Shown in pieces: positions 33,828 to 44,431 of a stretch of DNA of 64,000 nt; the stretch's first letter is position 1; each line of letters starts with the position of its first letter. Made by a program: the position numbers and the translations under genes. The notes under the pieces were generated by a model. That model had not been told where the DNA came from, did no database searches, and saw only the letters and a list, made by a program, of their open reading frames with translations. The stretch is from Ampelomyces quisqualis (taxonomy: Eukaryota > Ascomycota > Dothideomycetes > Pleosporales > Phaeosphaeriaceae), in NCBI GenBank assembly GCA_018398575.1, contig JAGTXZ010000011.1, positions 1,550,001 through 1,614,000 of the forward strand, given 5' to 3'.

Positions 33828-33945
33828 GCCATCAAGGAGCCGATTGAAAGCTGGAATTGAGAGACTGCAAAGGCATTTCGGAAAGTGCAGTGGGGTCTAT
33901 CATTTTGCATATCACATAGCGCGACGAGTATAGGTCGCAATACAT

Positions 33946-34558
33946 TTACTTCCTCATCGGAAACCCAACAGCCTCCAAATTCGTCTCCCCAATCTCGTTA
34001 TGACTGGCAGCCGTAATCAGCCCGTCCAGCCAATCCTGGTGACCTAGTACTACAAGAATATAAGCAAACCCCTCCACTTTCAAGCATTAAATACTCACAC
34101 ATCTTATTCGGCTTCTCCCTCTCCAACTCCTCAAATATGCCACCAATCTGGCTCTCCTGCGTCAATATCCTCACCCGCTGACCCTCCAAATCCTCCACCA
34201 ACCACGCATGATACACCTCCAGCCCCTCGTCCGTCTTACTTCTCCACGCCAACCTGCCCGCACGCCCATTACTCTCCGGCGCCTCGCTCTCCTCCACCAC
34301 GCATGTCAACGGCGGGAAACCAAAAGTACGGAATTGAAACACGTCGCCTTTGTGCAGGAATGGACTGTTAGAAGAGGACGAAAGGGGCATAATGTCAGAG
34401 CAGTTTCTGTAGTAGGATTCCCATTTCGATGGGTTGGCGAGCAGGGCCCAGATTTGCGTCGAGGTGAGGTTTAGCGCGATGCGTTCGTTGCTGACGAAGT
34501 TTGACGTTGTGCCGGGGGTGAAGTGTGGGGGGAAAAGTATTGCGGATTGAGTGGCCAT
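33946..34558 (-). CDS. SRPBCC (polyketide cyclase/START-like) small protein
   Basis: Two exons on the minus strand, 34558-34099 and 34043-33946 (55-bp intron GTGAGT...TACTAG), 185 residues. The pattern FVSNERIALNLTSTQIWALL then ANPSKWESYYRNC, GDVFQFRTFGFPPLTCVVEE, GRLAWRSKTDEGLEVYHAWL, VEDLEGQRVRILTQESQIG and, after the splice, CHQDWLDGLITAASHNEIGE fits the SRPBCC helix-grip fold used by polyketide cyclases and lipid-binding proteins. No biosynthetic cluster lies nearby, so a hydrophobic-ligand binding role is all that can be inferred. It has no signal peptide. It converges with the frameshifted BTB gene; the two stops are 118 bp apart. Confidence 0.85.
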
Positions 34559-34806
34559 TTTTTCGGGGGTTGGGGTTTCTGAGTTGGAGAGATGCGGAGG
34601 TTTTGCTAAGGATGGTCGGGGGTTGTAGGTGTTTGTGTAATGCTGGTATGGATTGGGTGATGGGTACGGGCATATGCGATCGGCAGGGTCCTAGACGTCA
34701 TCGTGAGGGTTAGACTAGTGATGGAATCACTTCTTGGAGGTGTTTGTATCTTTCCTTCTGGTTTCGTATATTCCAATTTTTTGTATGCTATGCTTTTAGC
34801 TTCGAC

Positions 34807-35592
34807 TCAAACTTGGTGCGCTTGGCTCAATATCCTGCACTGCTCTTCCTGCGCTGCCATTGCCAACCACTGATCATTCATCCTTGGGATCTGATCCGCT
34901 TGGAACACCGCTCTAGCATCGCCCTGATATTCTAAAAGAGGTGGTATGTATGCGTTGAAGTCTCGAGGATCATGTCTCTGACAATCGCATCTCACATCCC
35001 CGCAAGGTCCCCTGTATATTTCGCCAGCCGGTGGTGCGATATTGTTGATGTTGTCAACGCGTTGATATGGCGCCCACATCTCTCTTAGATACGATTGACG
35101 TCCTTCTGATGTGTTTCCGTCTGTCCAAACAGGTGCAGGTACATGTTCGATATACTCAGGATAGCCGTGCGCGCTGGTTAGCCGTTCGTTGGCGTACTCC
35201 TCCAGTTGCCCGCCATCAAACCAACATGATGTGTAGTCTCCCCAAATGATCTGCTCCTCTAGGGACTGCTCGTAAGTTTGGGGTTGTTGGGCTGATATTT
35301 CACTCTGCATTTCCATGTGTTGAAGGCTCTCCTGCTTGTCTGTCCGACTAGTAACCGCCATGTTGTTGGGTAGACGTTGCTTTGCAGCTTTTGCGGTGAT
35401 CACATCGCCTTGTAGTTGACGGCATTCCTCAGACTCTGTGATCGCGCGCCCGTTGCTACTTATGTAGGGTGGACTAAAGACGACGCCGGAGCTGCCGAGA
35501 AAAGATGTGAAATCAGCGAGGAGGTCGAGGGAGGTCATTCGTGCGAGCAGCAACAGAGTGAGAAAGTGGTTGATCGAAGTGGGGAGCGACAT
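34807..35592 (-). CDS. Orphan hypothetical protein, 261 residues
   Basis: Single open frame with ATG at 35592; a second ATG 54 nt downstream (MTSLDLLADFTSFLGSSG) may be the real start. The first residues are hydrophobic (INHFLTLLLLARM) but too short and irregular to be a clear signal peptide. The rest is acidic and Gln/Tyr-rich, with EEQIIWGDYTSCWFDGGQLE, RGPCGDVRCDCQRHDPRDF and NAYIPPLLEYQGDARAVF. I recognise no domain. The length and even composition argue for coding, but no intron or homology supports it. It could be a lineage-specific gene. Confidence 0.5.
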   Translation of the reverse strand: MSLPTSINHFLTLLLLARMTSLDLLADFTSFLGSSGVVFSPPYISSNGRAITESEECRQLQGDVITAKAAKQRLPNNMAVTSRTDKQESLQHMEMQSEISAQQPQTYEQSLEEQIIWGDYTSCWFDGGQLEEYANERLTSAHGYPEYIEHVPAPVWTDGNTSEGRQSYLREMWAPYQRVDNINNIAPPAGEIYRGPCGDVRCDCQRHDPRDFNAYIPPLLEYQGDARAVFQADQIPRMNDQWLAMAAQEEQCRILSQAHQV

Positions 35593-36945
35593 CCGCTGGC
35601 GTGTTGAAGAAGGCGGAAAGGGGATTCACATTGTTCTTAATGGGCATTGAACCGATACGTTACACGCGTGGAAATATTCAATACCCTGCCATGTCGGATG
35701 AAGAGCATCACAGCTGCGCACGTATCCATGATGATGGAAGTGGTGCATCGTTACGTGACCTCTGATCGCGCATCACAGTGTTGACGCGTAAGCTCTCTTT
35801 TCACCACATCAAGGGTCATCTCGTCCCCTGAAAACAACAGCCTCGGGATTGAGAGAAGGCTCCATCATGGCGGTTGAAGTGTTGGAGCGCGGACCCCCCG
35901 TTGAGTAGGGGATCAGCATGCCTCACTAGTCCTCATCGTCTTATCAATATCCAGACCTGTAATGATCTAGGAATGCAAGTGAGTATCGAGCAGTCTGGCT
36001 ACAGATGACTGTGGATGTGCATGTGCACACCAGTCGGTTGATGCTCGATTATGCAATACAAACCTGTGAACGTCGACTGTGACAGCTACATCGAGGTCCT
36101 TGTTTCAAGACGACAGTGTAGCCTCAGGCTCAAATGCCGTGCAAGCCTGTACTACCACAGAACGTGCACAAGAGTCTTCTAGAAGGACAATGCGCCGACG
36201 AGTATGCCGCACGGCGCAAGCCTACAGAGTGGTACAGACCCGCTTCGCAATGGCTGCCAGATTTAGGCTGGCCGAGCAGCTATCGCATTGTAGCAGACTT
36301 CCACAAAGGACCTTCGCGGATGCTGACATGACTCAATGTATCGCATTCTCATGTGATTACGTGCGGACGGATATCAATGGCACAGAATACCGCTTTCGTG
36401 ATGAAGAGCATAGGAAAGGACTTAGTGTGTCGCCATCTCAGGTCTCTTCAACCTTATTGTGCGCTCGGAACCATCCAATGTGCAGATTTGTGGGGCAAAA
36501 TCCCTCCATGTATTGCAACTGAATGAACGTACCTAACACCATACGTGAGACGCAAATTGCCATGATGCTGGTGTCGACTTTGCGGCATCATTCATCACGT
36601 GTCCCCCCTGATGAGCTGGTCTGGAAGCGACAGGACCACTCCGAGCTTCTTGGAAAGACATCAGCTACTAATTGGCGATGCCGTGTTGATGAGACCTGTG
36701 GAGGAGTCGTCGTGAATGTGCTCTTCAGTGAAGCGCTCTTTCTGATTCGCGCCTGGGCATTCGTCAATGCGGCATCGACCGCACACCCCACCATACCTAT
36801 TCCATCTACTTTAGCTTGCGCGCAACGCGTCGCGACATTCCATGTGTTGTCGATTTGAGCTCTTGAGCTTGCTCATCGTCTTTATACAGCGTTTCACGAA
36901 GCGCAGCGGTCAACGCTGAAGCAAACCGCGTCTGCGCAGACCAAA
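35593..36945. other. intergenic, 1.35 kb, no supported gene
   Basis: Frames of 147 codons (36079-36522) and 111 codons (36523-36858) exist but read as non-coding, without motifs. The right end is the promoter of the GCP4-like gene. Confidence 0.45.
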
Positions 36946-39207
36946 ATGCTTCACGAAATCCTCCTCTCCCTCTCTGGTCATCCTTCAGCGCTCTTCGACG
37001 CGGATCCCACTTCACGGCACGTGACCTCAACTGCGTCACGCCTTCTTTCACCTCCCGAGGCCGAGCTGCTCTCGTCCATTGGCCACCTTTCGCGGCTGCA
37101 CCGCAAGATTCGCGACCATGTTGCGAGGATTGCTGCATCCCATCCTTCGACCGTGTGCCGAGCAGTAGCAGCATCCATTACTTCACATCACCTCAACTTG
37201 TTCCAGCGGAAGGTCATAGAGGTCGAGAGCCGGATACTGAAGCAAGATGCGTCCACCGTTGGTGCGTACAATATCGTGCCGTTAGCCGGTATTGTCAGCG
37301 AGTTTTCGGAGTGGGTCAGATTGATGGAATGGCTGTGGGATCTGAGCAACTTCATCTTGCCCCCGGATCTTCCACCCAAAGCTGAGAAGGAACATAGTCA
37401 AGCGGCTTCAGGGGCGCAGCTGATGGACAAGCTAAGAACAGAAGCACAGACAGGATATCCGGGAATCGAGGAAGCTGCGCGTTACCTGGGCACTATGGCG
37501 GAAACATCATGGCTGAGGCAGCTGGCGACTTGGCTACTCTATGGGCGCTTACCCTCGTTCGGAGCCTCCGACTTCTTTGTACGGCGTGAGGAAGATGACT
37601 CAGACGAGCTGGTATTCCGAGTCACGCATTCATTACTGCCCAAGTTCGTTACGCGCCACACAGCTTCCTCGATTCTCTTCATTGGCAAATCGCTCAATCA
37701 GATCCGCTCGGTACCAGCTACAACGAGAGCAGTCAAGGCTCCAACGAGCATTTCTGACGTTGATCTCCTTCCTAGGCACGTTGAGCTGCTGTCACAAGTT
37801 CGCGCACCTGTAGCAGCAGCAGAGCTTGCGGAAGCCGTCACAGCGATCCGACTATCATTATCTCGGAATCTTCTCCAACACCTACTCCCACGCGAGAAGA
37901 TTGTGGAGACACTCACCGTACTTCATCAATTCTTCCTACTGGGCAGGGGTGAGTTCGCGATGGTCCTGATAGCTGAAGCAGACGAGAAACTGTCTGGGCG
38001 TAATCGTGGTCCACAATCGTCCAAGTCTAGTCAATCAGTCAAGGGCCTCCTGATGAAAGAGGTGGAGATTAGCCAAACACTAGCACGTTCTTTTGCCACA
38101 CTTTCCACATTATCTGGCCAGGACGAACACATCGATGACGTTCTCGACGTCGCAGGCCACGTCCTGCATCTAATACCACATGATTCACCCAGCCATCGCC
38201 CCGGCACGCCAGGACGGGCCAAAGATGCAGAGTCTATATTGCCACGAATTTCAGACCTGACTTTCAACGAGCTGTTGCTGTCCAGGCCATGCTCGCTCAC
38301 CATGGACGTCCCCTTTCCACTGGACCTGTTCATAACGAAGGGCGATATGGATGTATATTCATCAATAAACGCATATTTACTTGCACTTCGACGAGCTCAT
38401 CTGCACATTGCCCAGCTATGGAGACATAGCTCTATTCGACGAGAACATCCCTGCCCTCCAGGCTATCAGTACAGCAATTCTGCGCATGGAAAGAAGATGC
38501 TCAATCAGCGGCGTCAAAGAGCGGCCAAACGTTCACGAGCTATGCGCAAGGTTTGGGCTACTTGTGCAGCTGCAGTATTCTTCCTTGCCGAGAGCGAGGC
38601 TTACTTCCAGGGTGTGGTTGTTCAGGAGTCTTTTGTGTATTTTCTGTCTTGGGTGGACGGAGGCCATGGTGACTCACGCCCACCATCAGCTGCTGGCATG
38701 GATAAGTCGGCACTCGAGTCTGGCACTTGGCAGCAACACGATCCAGAAGCTCTTGGGCGTGCGCACCACCAATTCCTAGCCTCCATCACATATTCCTTGC
38801 TTCTAACCGATCCGGCCTTCCCAAAGTACCTTCGCACGTTCTGCACGCATGTGGATGAGCTAGTGGCGTACATCTCGCGCCTGACTAGCATACAACAGAG
38901 TTTGGATATGGAGGAAGACGAGGGGGTTGAAGACTTTGCACAGAACTACAGCAAGGAGGAGAAGGAGGTTCTGCTAGAGTTGGACCGTGCAAGGAAACGA
39001 CTCGACAGCGATCTCAAGGGACTTGTAGAGCGATTAAGAGATATTGATGGCGAGAGGATTGGGGCATCAGCTCCTGGTCTAACAGAAGTCCAGGTGGGAG
39101 AAGTGGGCTTCGAGCCACTCAGGGTGGGAGGCATCGATCGGCTGCTGATGAAGCTGGATTGGGGTGGTGAGGACGAAGAGGAAGATTCGCCTGAGGATCT
39201 GTTGTGA
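36946..39207 (+). CDS. Gamma-tubulin complex component, GCP4-like (Spc97/Spc98 family)
   Basis: Single exon, 753 residues. The N-terminus MLHEILLSLSGHPSALFDAD with LSPPEAELLSSIGHLSRLH is the signature I recall for GCP4. GAYNIVPLAGIVSEFSEWVR and FLLGRGEFAMVLI are GRIP1 elements. The GRIP2 half includes VPFPLDLFITKGDMDVYSSI, NAYLLALRRAHLHIAQLWRH and LTDPAFPKYLRTFCTHVDEL. GCP4 is a shorter relative of GCP2/3 that lies in the gamma-tubulin ring complex at the spindle pole body and nucleates microtubules. The C-terminus is acidic (DWGGEDEEEDSPEDLL). The ATG at 36946 has an A at -3. It is one of several microtubule or mitosis genes here. Confidence 0.9.
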   Translation: MLHEILLSLSGHPSALFDADPTSRHVTSTASRLLSPPEAELLSSIGHLSRLHRKIRDHVARIAASHPSTVCRAVAASITSHHLNLFQRKVIEVESRILKQDASTVGAYNIVPLAGIVSEFSEWVRLMEWLWDLSNFILPPDLPPKAEKEHSQAASGAQLMDKLRTEAQTGYPGIEEAARYLGTMAETSWLRQLATWLLYGRLPSFGASDFFVRREEDDSDELVFRVTHSLLPKFVTRHTASSILFIGKSLNQIRSVPATTRAVKAPTSISDVDLLPRHVELLSQVRAPVAAAELAEAVTAIRLSLSRNLLQHLLPREKIVETLTVLHQFFLLGRGEFAMVLIAEADEKLSGRNRGPQSSKSSQSVKGLLMKEVEISQTLARSFATLSTLSGQDEHIDDVLDVAGHVLHLIPHDSPSHRPGTPGRAKDAESILPRISDLTFNELLLSRPCSLTMDVPFPLDLFITKGDMDVYSSINAYLLALRRAHLHIAQLWRHSSIRREHPCPPGYQYSNSAHGKKMLNQRRQRAAKRSRAMRKVWATCAAAVFFLAESEAYFQGVVVQESFVYFLSWVDGGHGDSRPPSAAGMDKSALESGTWQQHDPEALGRAHHQFLASITYSLLLTDPAFPKYLRTFCTHVDELVAYISRLTSIQQSLDMEEDEGVEDFAQNYSKEEKEVLLELDRARKRLDSDLKGLVERLRDIDGERIGASAPGLTEVQVGEVGFEPLRVGGIDRLLMKLDWGGEDEEEDSPEDLL

Positions 39208-40507
39208 TATCAGACTCTGCAAAAGACTTTGTTACAGGAAGGAATTGGCAATTGGTCCTGAAGCACACGACCCACCAAAATGCCCATACGGTCGTCCCTA
39301 GGAGCAATCTGCAGGCCTTTGACGTTTATCGTTACTACAGGCCAAGCTACATATAACACAATCAGGCCACGGCATGTGCAATCGTCGCTAGGAGTGTTAT
39401 GAACTCTGACGTATACCACCACCTGACGACGCGTCTCGCTAGCACTCATATATTCATGGCCACTGTCCCACCGTTTCTGCTCTTTATCATTCAAAACTCT
39501 CAGTACATACCCCCTACGTTTCCACCGCATCGCATTGCTAATTGTAGTGTAGGAATGGCCAACCACGGATCTCCTAGCCACCGCGGTTTTTCTTCGCCTA
39601 GTAAAGCTGATATTTACCAAACTAATAATACCAACAACTCGCAGAACTCGAACGCTTGAAAAACACGAAACTCGAACACCAATTTCGTCACTTGTGGAAC
39701 ACGATTTCAAACGAGACGAGCTCCAAAAGAGTTGAGCTGCGTGAGAATCCTTCAAGGTAATATACTAGCCCGAAGAAAACCAGCGCCAGTCCGGATCGCA
39801 ACGCGTCTAGTCTATGCTCGGCGCGGACAACAGCAACGGATCTGACTAGCGGCTCTCCTCCAGCCATATCCCGAACCCCACAAGCAGTGATTACTGAGAC
39901 AAACCCCAAAGGCAAACAGTCCATAGAAGGCCAAAATTGAGCACGTCATTCCCTATCGCACTTTCTCCCTTCCCTTTCCCTCTCCATCTGACGTATCATT
40001 TCCTCGTCCCCGACAAACCCCCAAGTCTACACAGATGGGCCACAAATCCAGCTTGGAAGTGTCCATGTACGCAAACGGCAGTGACATCCATGTCATGGCC
40101 CCTCGGACGTGTGAACGCGATTGAATAGCCGCCAGGACCTTTTGGTCTAGAATATCGTCGGTGGAATGGTTCTTTTTTTCCTTACTACGAGTTTGTGCGG
40201 AATAGACTTTGGGTGCCGTGGAAGGATGAATCTTGACGTGATCTTTTAGTCATGTGGGCTACGGAAAGAGGAGAAAAAAAAAGTAATCCTCGTGAGTGGA
40301 GTGGAGTTGCGCAACGAGAGATATTTCTCTGCTGGGGATTCTTTTTTTGGGGGGGGACGATGGGAGAAGGGAGGGGGTCTTCAAGAGTGCGTGTGTGTTT
40401 GTTACATCAGGTATTATGGCGTTGTATATGGTATCAATCATGTGGGAAGTACGCTTTGCATTGATTCTTTTTGTTTTTGTTTTTCTTTTTTTTGAATGTT
40501 GTCTGCG
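39208..40507. other. intergenic between convergent genes, with homopolymer runs
   Basis: 1.3 kb of shared 3' flank. It has an A run near 40273, a T7G9 run near 40344-40359 and a T-rich stretch near 40468-40493. No gene supported. Confidence 0.5.
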
Positions 40508-42055
40508 CTACACTTCGTGTCCGCATGTGCCTGTGTGTCTCTCGCCCAACTCAGGTATTGTCCACTGCAGCTCCACACCTGTCAGTCCTCGCGAACTAAT
40601 CATGCTCGCATTCACGGGGCTGGGAGGAATCAAGTCCTGGCCGCTCGTGGCCAAGATGGACAATACATGTGCCGCCGCCTTGGCGTTGAGAGTCAAGGTC
40701 GTTGGGTTGGGATTGTCAATGGTATCGCATGCCTGGTGATAGCAGGGGTCTTGCTCGACGCCAGTACCGGTGTGTAAGCCTCCGACGGGCTTGCCGATAT
40801 TCATGAAGGACTGGTAGTCGCTGCCACCTGTGAAGCGTGCAGCGGTGACGTTTACGCCGTTCTGCGTAAAGTGCTCGACGAAGAGTTTCTCAATGGCAGC
40901 GGAGCCGGGTGCGCCGGTCAGATTGAAAGAACTGCCATCGCCGTCGAAGACGCCAAAGTAGCCGCGCGACACCATGTCGAAGTTGAGGTAGGTCAGGATC
41001 TTGTTGGCTTCGCTGGCGTTGAGGCTTTGCGTATAGTGTTTTGATCCGAGCAGGCCATTCTCCTCGGCGCCCCACCATGCGAAGCGGACTTTGTTCTTGG
41101 TGCGGAATTTCTCGAGGGCGCGCTTGATCTCGAGGATCAGGGTCGAGCCGGAGCCGTCATCGTTGATGCCAGGGCCTGCTTGTACGCTGTCCAAGTGGGC
41201 GCCGAGCATGATGACATTGTCTTCGTCCCCATCGATGGTCTCCGAGAAGACGTTCTGCGTGATGCGGGTCTCGACAGTTTGTGTTTGCTGGAAGTATGCC
41301 TCAATCACTTCACCGGCTTGGAGTCGCGCAACGAGCGGCTCGCCATCTGCCTTGTTGATGTACCCAGATGAGACATACTCCTCAGGGTTGGGATTCGACA
41401 GAGTTCCGCCAGTTACGGGAGTCACAATGTCGCTGTAGACGATGACAGCAGCTGCACCAGCGGCCGCGGCAGGCTTTATGCGACCAGCAAGTGTGGTTCC
41501 ATCAGGGCAAGCAAATCGCTGCACCAACACAATCTTGTCCTTGACATCAATGTCATCGTATGCCGCCTTGTTGCAGGCTTCAGCTCCGGTGGCGCCAAGC
41601 ACAAGAGGTGCAGTCAGACCCTCTGGAGTAGTCGACGGGGAGTAGGAGAGTCCAATCACATGGTAGGATGTGTTGCTGACGCTGAACTTGATCGAGTTGA
41701 CCTTGAAGAACAGCGCCGGAAAATCCTGCACCCAAGTGCGGAATTTTGTAGCATTCTTCGTCTGTGACACGATGTAGTCAACGGATGCTGCGTATCCAGG
41801 GAGTCCGAAAGCTCGGTTTCCTCCATTGGCTTCCGCAATGGCTTGAAGTGCTTCCAGGTTTCCCATTAATCTATGATGAAATTAACTCCCGAAAATCACC
41901 TCGAATTGCTTGCCTTACCCATCAGTAGTGATCAGACTCTGAATCTCCTTGGAAGACACCAGTGGCCGTAGGCTGTCGCCATATGTGGTAGCAGGGAACG
42001 CCGCACCGAGCGCTAGAGTCGCAAAGGCCAAACACAGACCACACTGAACCTTCAT
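40508..42055 (-). CDS. Secreted M28 family aminopeptidase with PA domain (leucine aminopeptidase / aminopeptidase Y type)
   Basis: Two exons on the minus strand, 42055-41919 and 41870-40508 (48-bp intron GTAAGG...CATAG), 499 residues. A signal peptide (MKVQCGLCLAFATLALGAAF) opens the protein. A protease-associated domain covers roughly residues 125-240 (KDKIVLVQRFACPDGTTLAG, AGAAAVIVYSD). The two-zinc site is complete: GAHLDSV (His about 271, Asp 273), GINDDGSGS, AWWGAEENGLLGS (catalytic Glu pair), SDYQSF and DPCYHQACDT. The enzyme removes N-terminal residues from peptides outside the cell or in the vacuole and would serve protein nutrient use. The first exon is short and the second carries all catalytic residues. 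Confidence 0.93.
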
Positions 42056-42945
42056 CTTGACTATTCTAATGCTAATCTCAGTCCTTGCAACGTTTGAAAT
42101 GCCTCCATTCCATGGCGGGGCCTGTCCATCTCATATAGTTCCCTGTCCCGCTGCCACATCCTTGGGTAAATGTGCGATGATTGCGCGCACGACATCTTCC
42201 GATCCACTCTTATCACGAATATACGTGCTCGCTCGCGGTGGTGCTTCCAGAAGAGAAGGTCACAAGAAGAAGATCGCTGTCGCCAAGCTCGGAATGGTTT
42301 CCACCTGCCGAAAGAGCGGTTAGTGGAGCTTGGCGTGAAGATGTCCTAGACCAAGCCTCAATTCATACTCTAGTATACTCCGTAATGCCTTCTGAAGTTG
42401 AGTAATGGCCGTCCAGGATCGATGTTTCTTGTTGGTGTTCATGGTGATAGCGACGCACGTCAGGTCTCCTGCTCATGCTACATGAGACCGGCGATTAGCT
42501 CGGAATCTGTGCACCCTTTACCGTTCCTCTCCGACACAATTATCGAGTCCCTTGGATCCTAAAGAGTTTCTCCATGTATTAAGACAGTTTTGCTGTTCCA
42601 AAGTGCAGTTGTTGTCGGTTGAGAGGAGGGCTACGGCGAGACACACTTGTTTACATCCAGGCATTGAGTATCTCCATTACCATTCTTTCCACCCACCGCT
42701 CCGGCCAAAGACAGGGCTTGGATTCCGTGTCACGTTATTGTCCACATACACATCCTGCTCCGTGTCGAAGTAGACAATCGAACATGGTATGACAAACGAA
42801 AAAGAAAGCAGTGACTTTATCTGCTGAGGGGTAAAAATCGGAACAACCAAGTCTCTTAAATCCCTTCCAAATAACGGAATGGCTTCAGGTCTCCTCACAA
42901 ATCAACTCGTGTCTATACAAGAAACTCTCCCTAAAGTCAGCCTGC
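42056..42945. other. intergenic, no supported gene
   Basis: 890 bp: promoter of the aminopeptidase on the left, 3' flank of NUF2 on the right. TACTCCGTA occurs at 42376-42384. No gene seen. Confidence 0.45.
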
Positions 42946-44431
42946 TCAAATACTCTGCTCCATCTCTGTGATATAAAGCTTGATATGGCTCTCCATCTTG
43001 AGATACTCGTCGTGAGCAGCATGAACCTCATTTTCAATGTTATCCTTGAGCTCTGCCATCTTCTTCTCGGTCTGTTCGATGCGAACGCGCCGCCTCTCCA
43101 TCTCGCGGCCTTTCTCGCCCCTTTCTTCTGCCAATTTTGCGTGTGTGTCACGTAGCTCTTCCATTCGCTTCCGCGCGCGGTCTGCTTCCTCGTCGGCCTT
43201 GGTCTTTAATTTGTCTGTTCGCGCATTGATGTTGCCCAGTTGCTTCTGTAGAAGTCGCTCTTGTCGCTCGACGTCACGGACGTTGTTGCTCCTGTCTGCA
43301 AGGGCGTCCCTGTGTCGACCCGCCTTCGCCAACTCTTCTTCCTCCTTGGACAAGTCGGCTTGTACATCAGTCAATAGACGAGTGCAGGATGTAACATCGG
43401 TCGCCACAACGCCAAAGGAATCGGTCGAGGTTTGCAGAGCACGAGCACGACGATCGAGCGAATCAATTTGCGTCTTGTCGCCAGTGAGTTTGTCGTTGAG
43501 GTCGCGCAGTGAGTCTTCCAGTGCCGTCGGGCTTTGCTGCGTGTATGGCTTCAGCTTGAGAACCTCGCGCTGCACGTTCTCCTTGTTTTCGGCCTTCTGC
43601 TGGAGAAGCTCCTTCAACCTCTGCTGCTCTGCTCGCGCACGCTCCAACTTCTCTGCAACCGCCTCCTGACCTCTCTTGAGTTCCAGAAGCCTGTTCTTGA
43701 GCTCGTTGTTGCGCTTTTCCTTCTCCTGCATGAGGCGCTGGGTAGCGGCTCGATTGCGCTCAAGGTCTGCGAGCTGCAGCTCCTTGGCTTGCTTATCATC
43801 GTAGAGTTGTTCGATCCGGAGCTTCGTACGCTCAGCCTTGTTGAAGTGTTCATCGATGACTTCGGTTTGCGACTCGCGGAAGCGGATGAAGTTGATCATG
43901 TAGGAGAAGATCTTGACGAGTCGGCCGTGAGTGGGTTTGTACAGGTCATTAAAGGTGAAGTCGTGAATGCCGCACTGATACTGTCAGCTCGTCGGTTCGC
44001 GCACACCGTTGGGTCTACTTACTTCGCGCAGCAGCTTCCGCAAGACAACAAAGAAGCCCATCAGGTCGCGCGTGTCACTGGTAAAGATCCGCTCGGCATC
44101 GCCACCACACATGTCCTCGGCGGCGGCGCGCATCGCGGGGGCGACAACTTCGCGCGTTGTGTTCATCAACAACTCGGCAAGCCACTCAAAGACCTTCTGG
44201 ATGATCTGGGGGTTAGGTTTCTGCAGATCCGTGACGCTGAACTTGATGCCAATGTCGGTGATACACCCAGCAATCTCGTGGTCGGGCTAGAGTCTGTGAG
44301 TGATGCGCTCATCAAGAACGAAGCTGTGGGCGTACCAAAGTCATGAAAGCATCATGCTCGTTTGCAGCCGGCGCGCGCTGATTCACCGACGTGGTGCGAG
44401 GAGCCATGCTCATGCGCGGGTTGTAAGACAT
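42946..44431 (-). CDS. NUF2: Kinetochore protein Nuf2 (Ndc80 complex)
   Basis: Three exons on the minus strand: 44431-44336, 44286-44023 and 43980-42946, with 49- and 42-bp introns; 464 residues. The N-terminal calponin-homology fold includes LPDHEIAGCITDIGIKFSVT, DLQKPNPQIIQKVFEWLAEL, CGIHDFTFNDLYKPTHGRLV and FSYMINFIRFRESQ. The remainder is a long coiled coil, beginning DEHFNKAERTKLRIEQLYDD and ending HIKLYITEMEQSI. Nuf2 pairs with Ndc80 to join kinetochores to microtubules. Domain order and length match the family. Both introns lie in the CH domain and are needed for frame or continuity. Confidence 0.94.

Noticed and set aside
33998..34099. Read-through end of the SRPBCC frame
   Set aside because: A GTGAGT donor and a TACTAG acceptor give a better conserved C-terminus, so the unspliced tail was dropped.
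36079..36858. Two adjacent plus-strand frames before the GCP4-like gene
   Set aside because: No motif, no plausible splice, and Cys/Arg-rich composition typical of non-coding frames.
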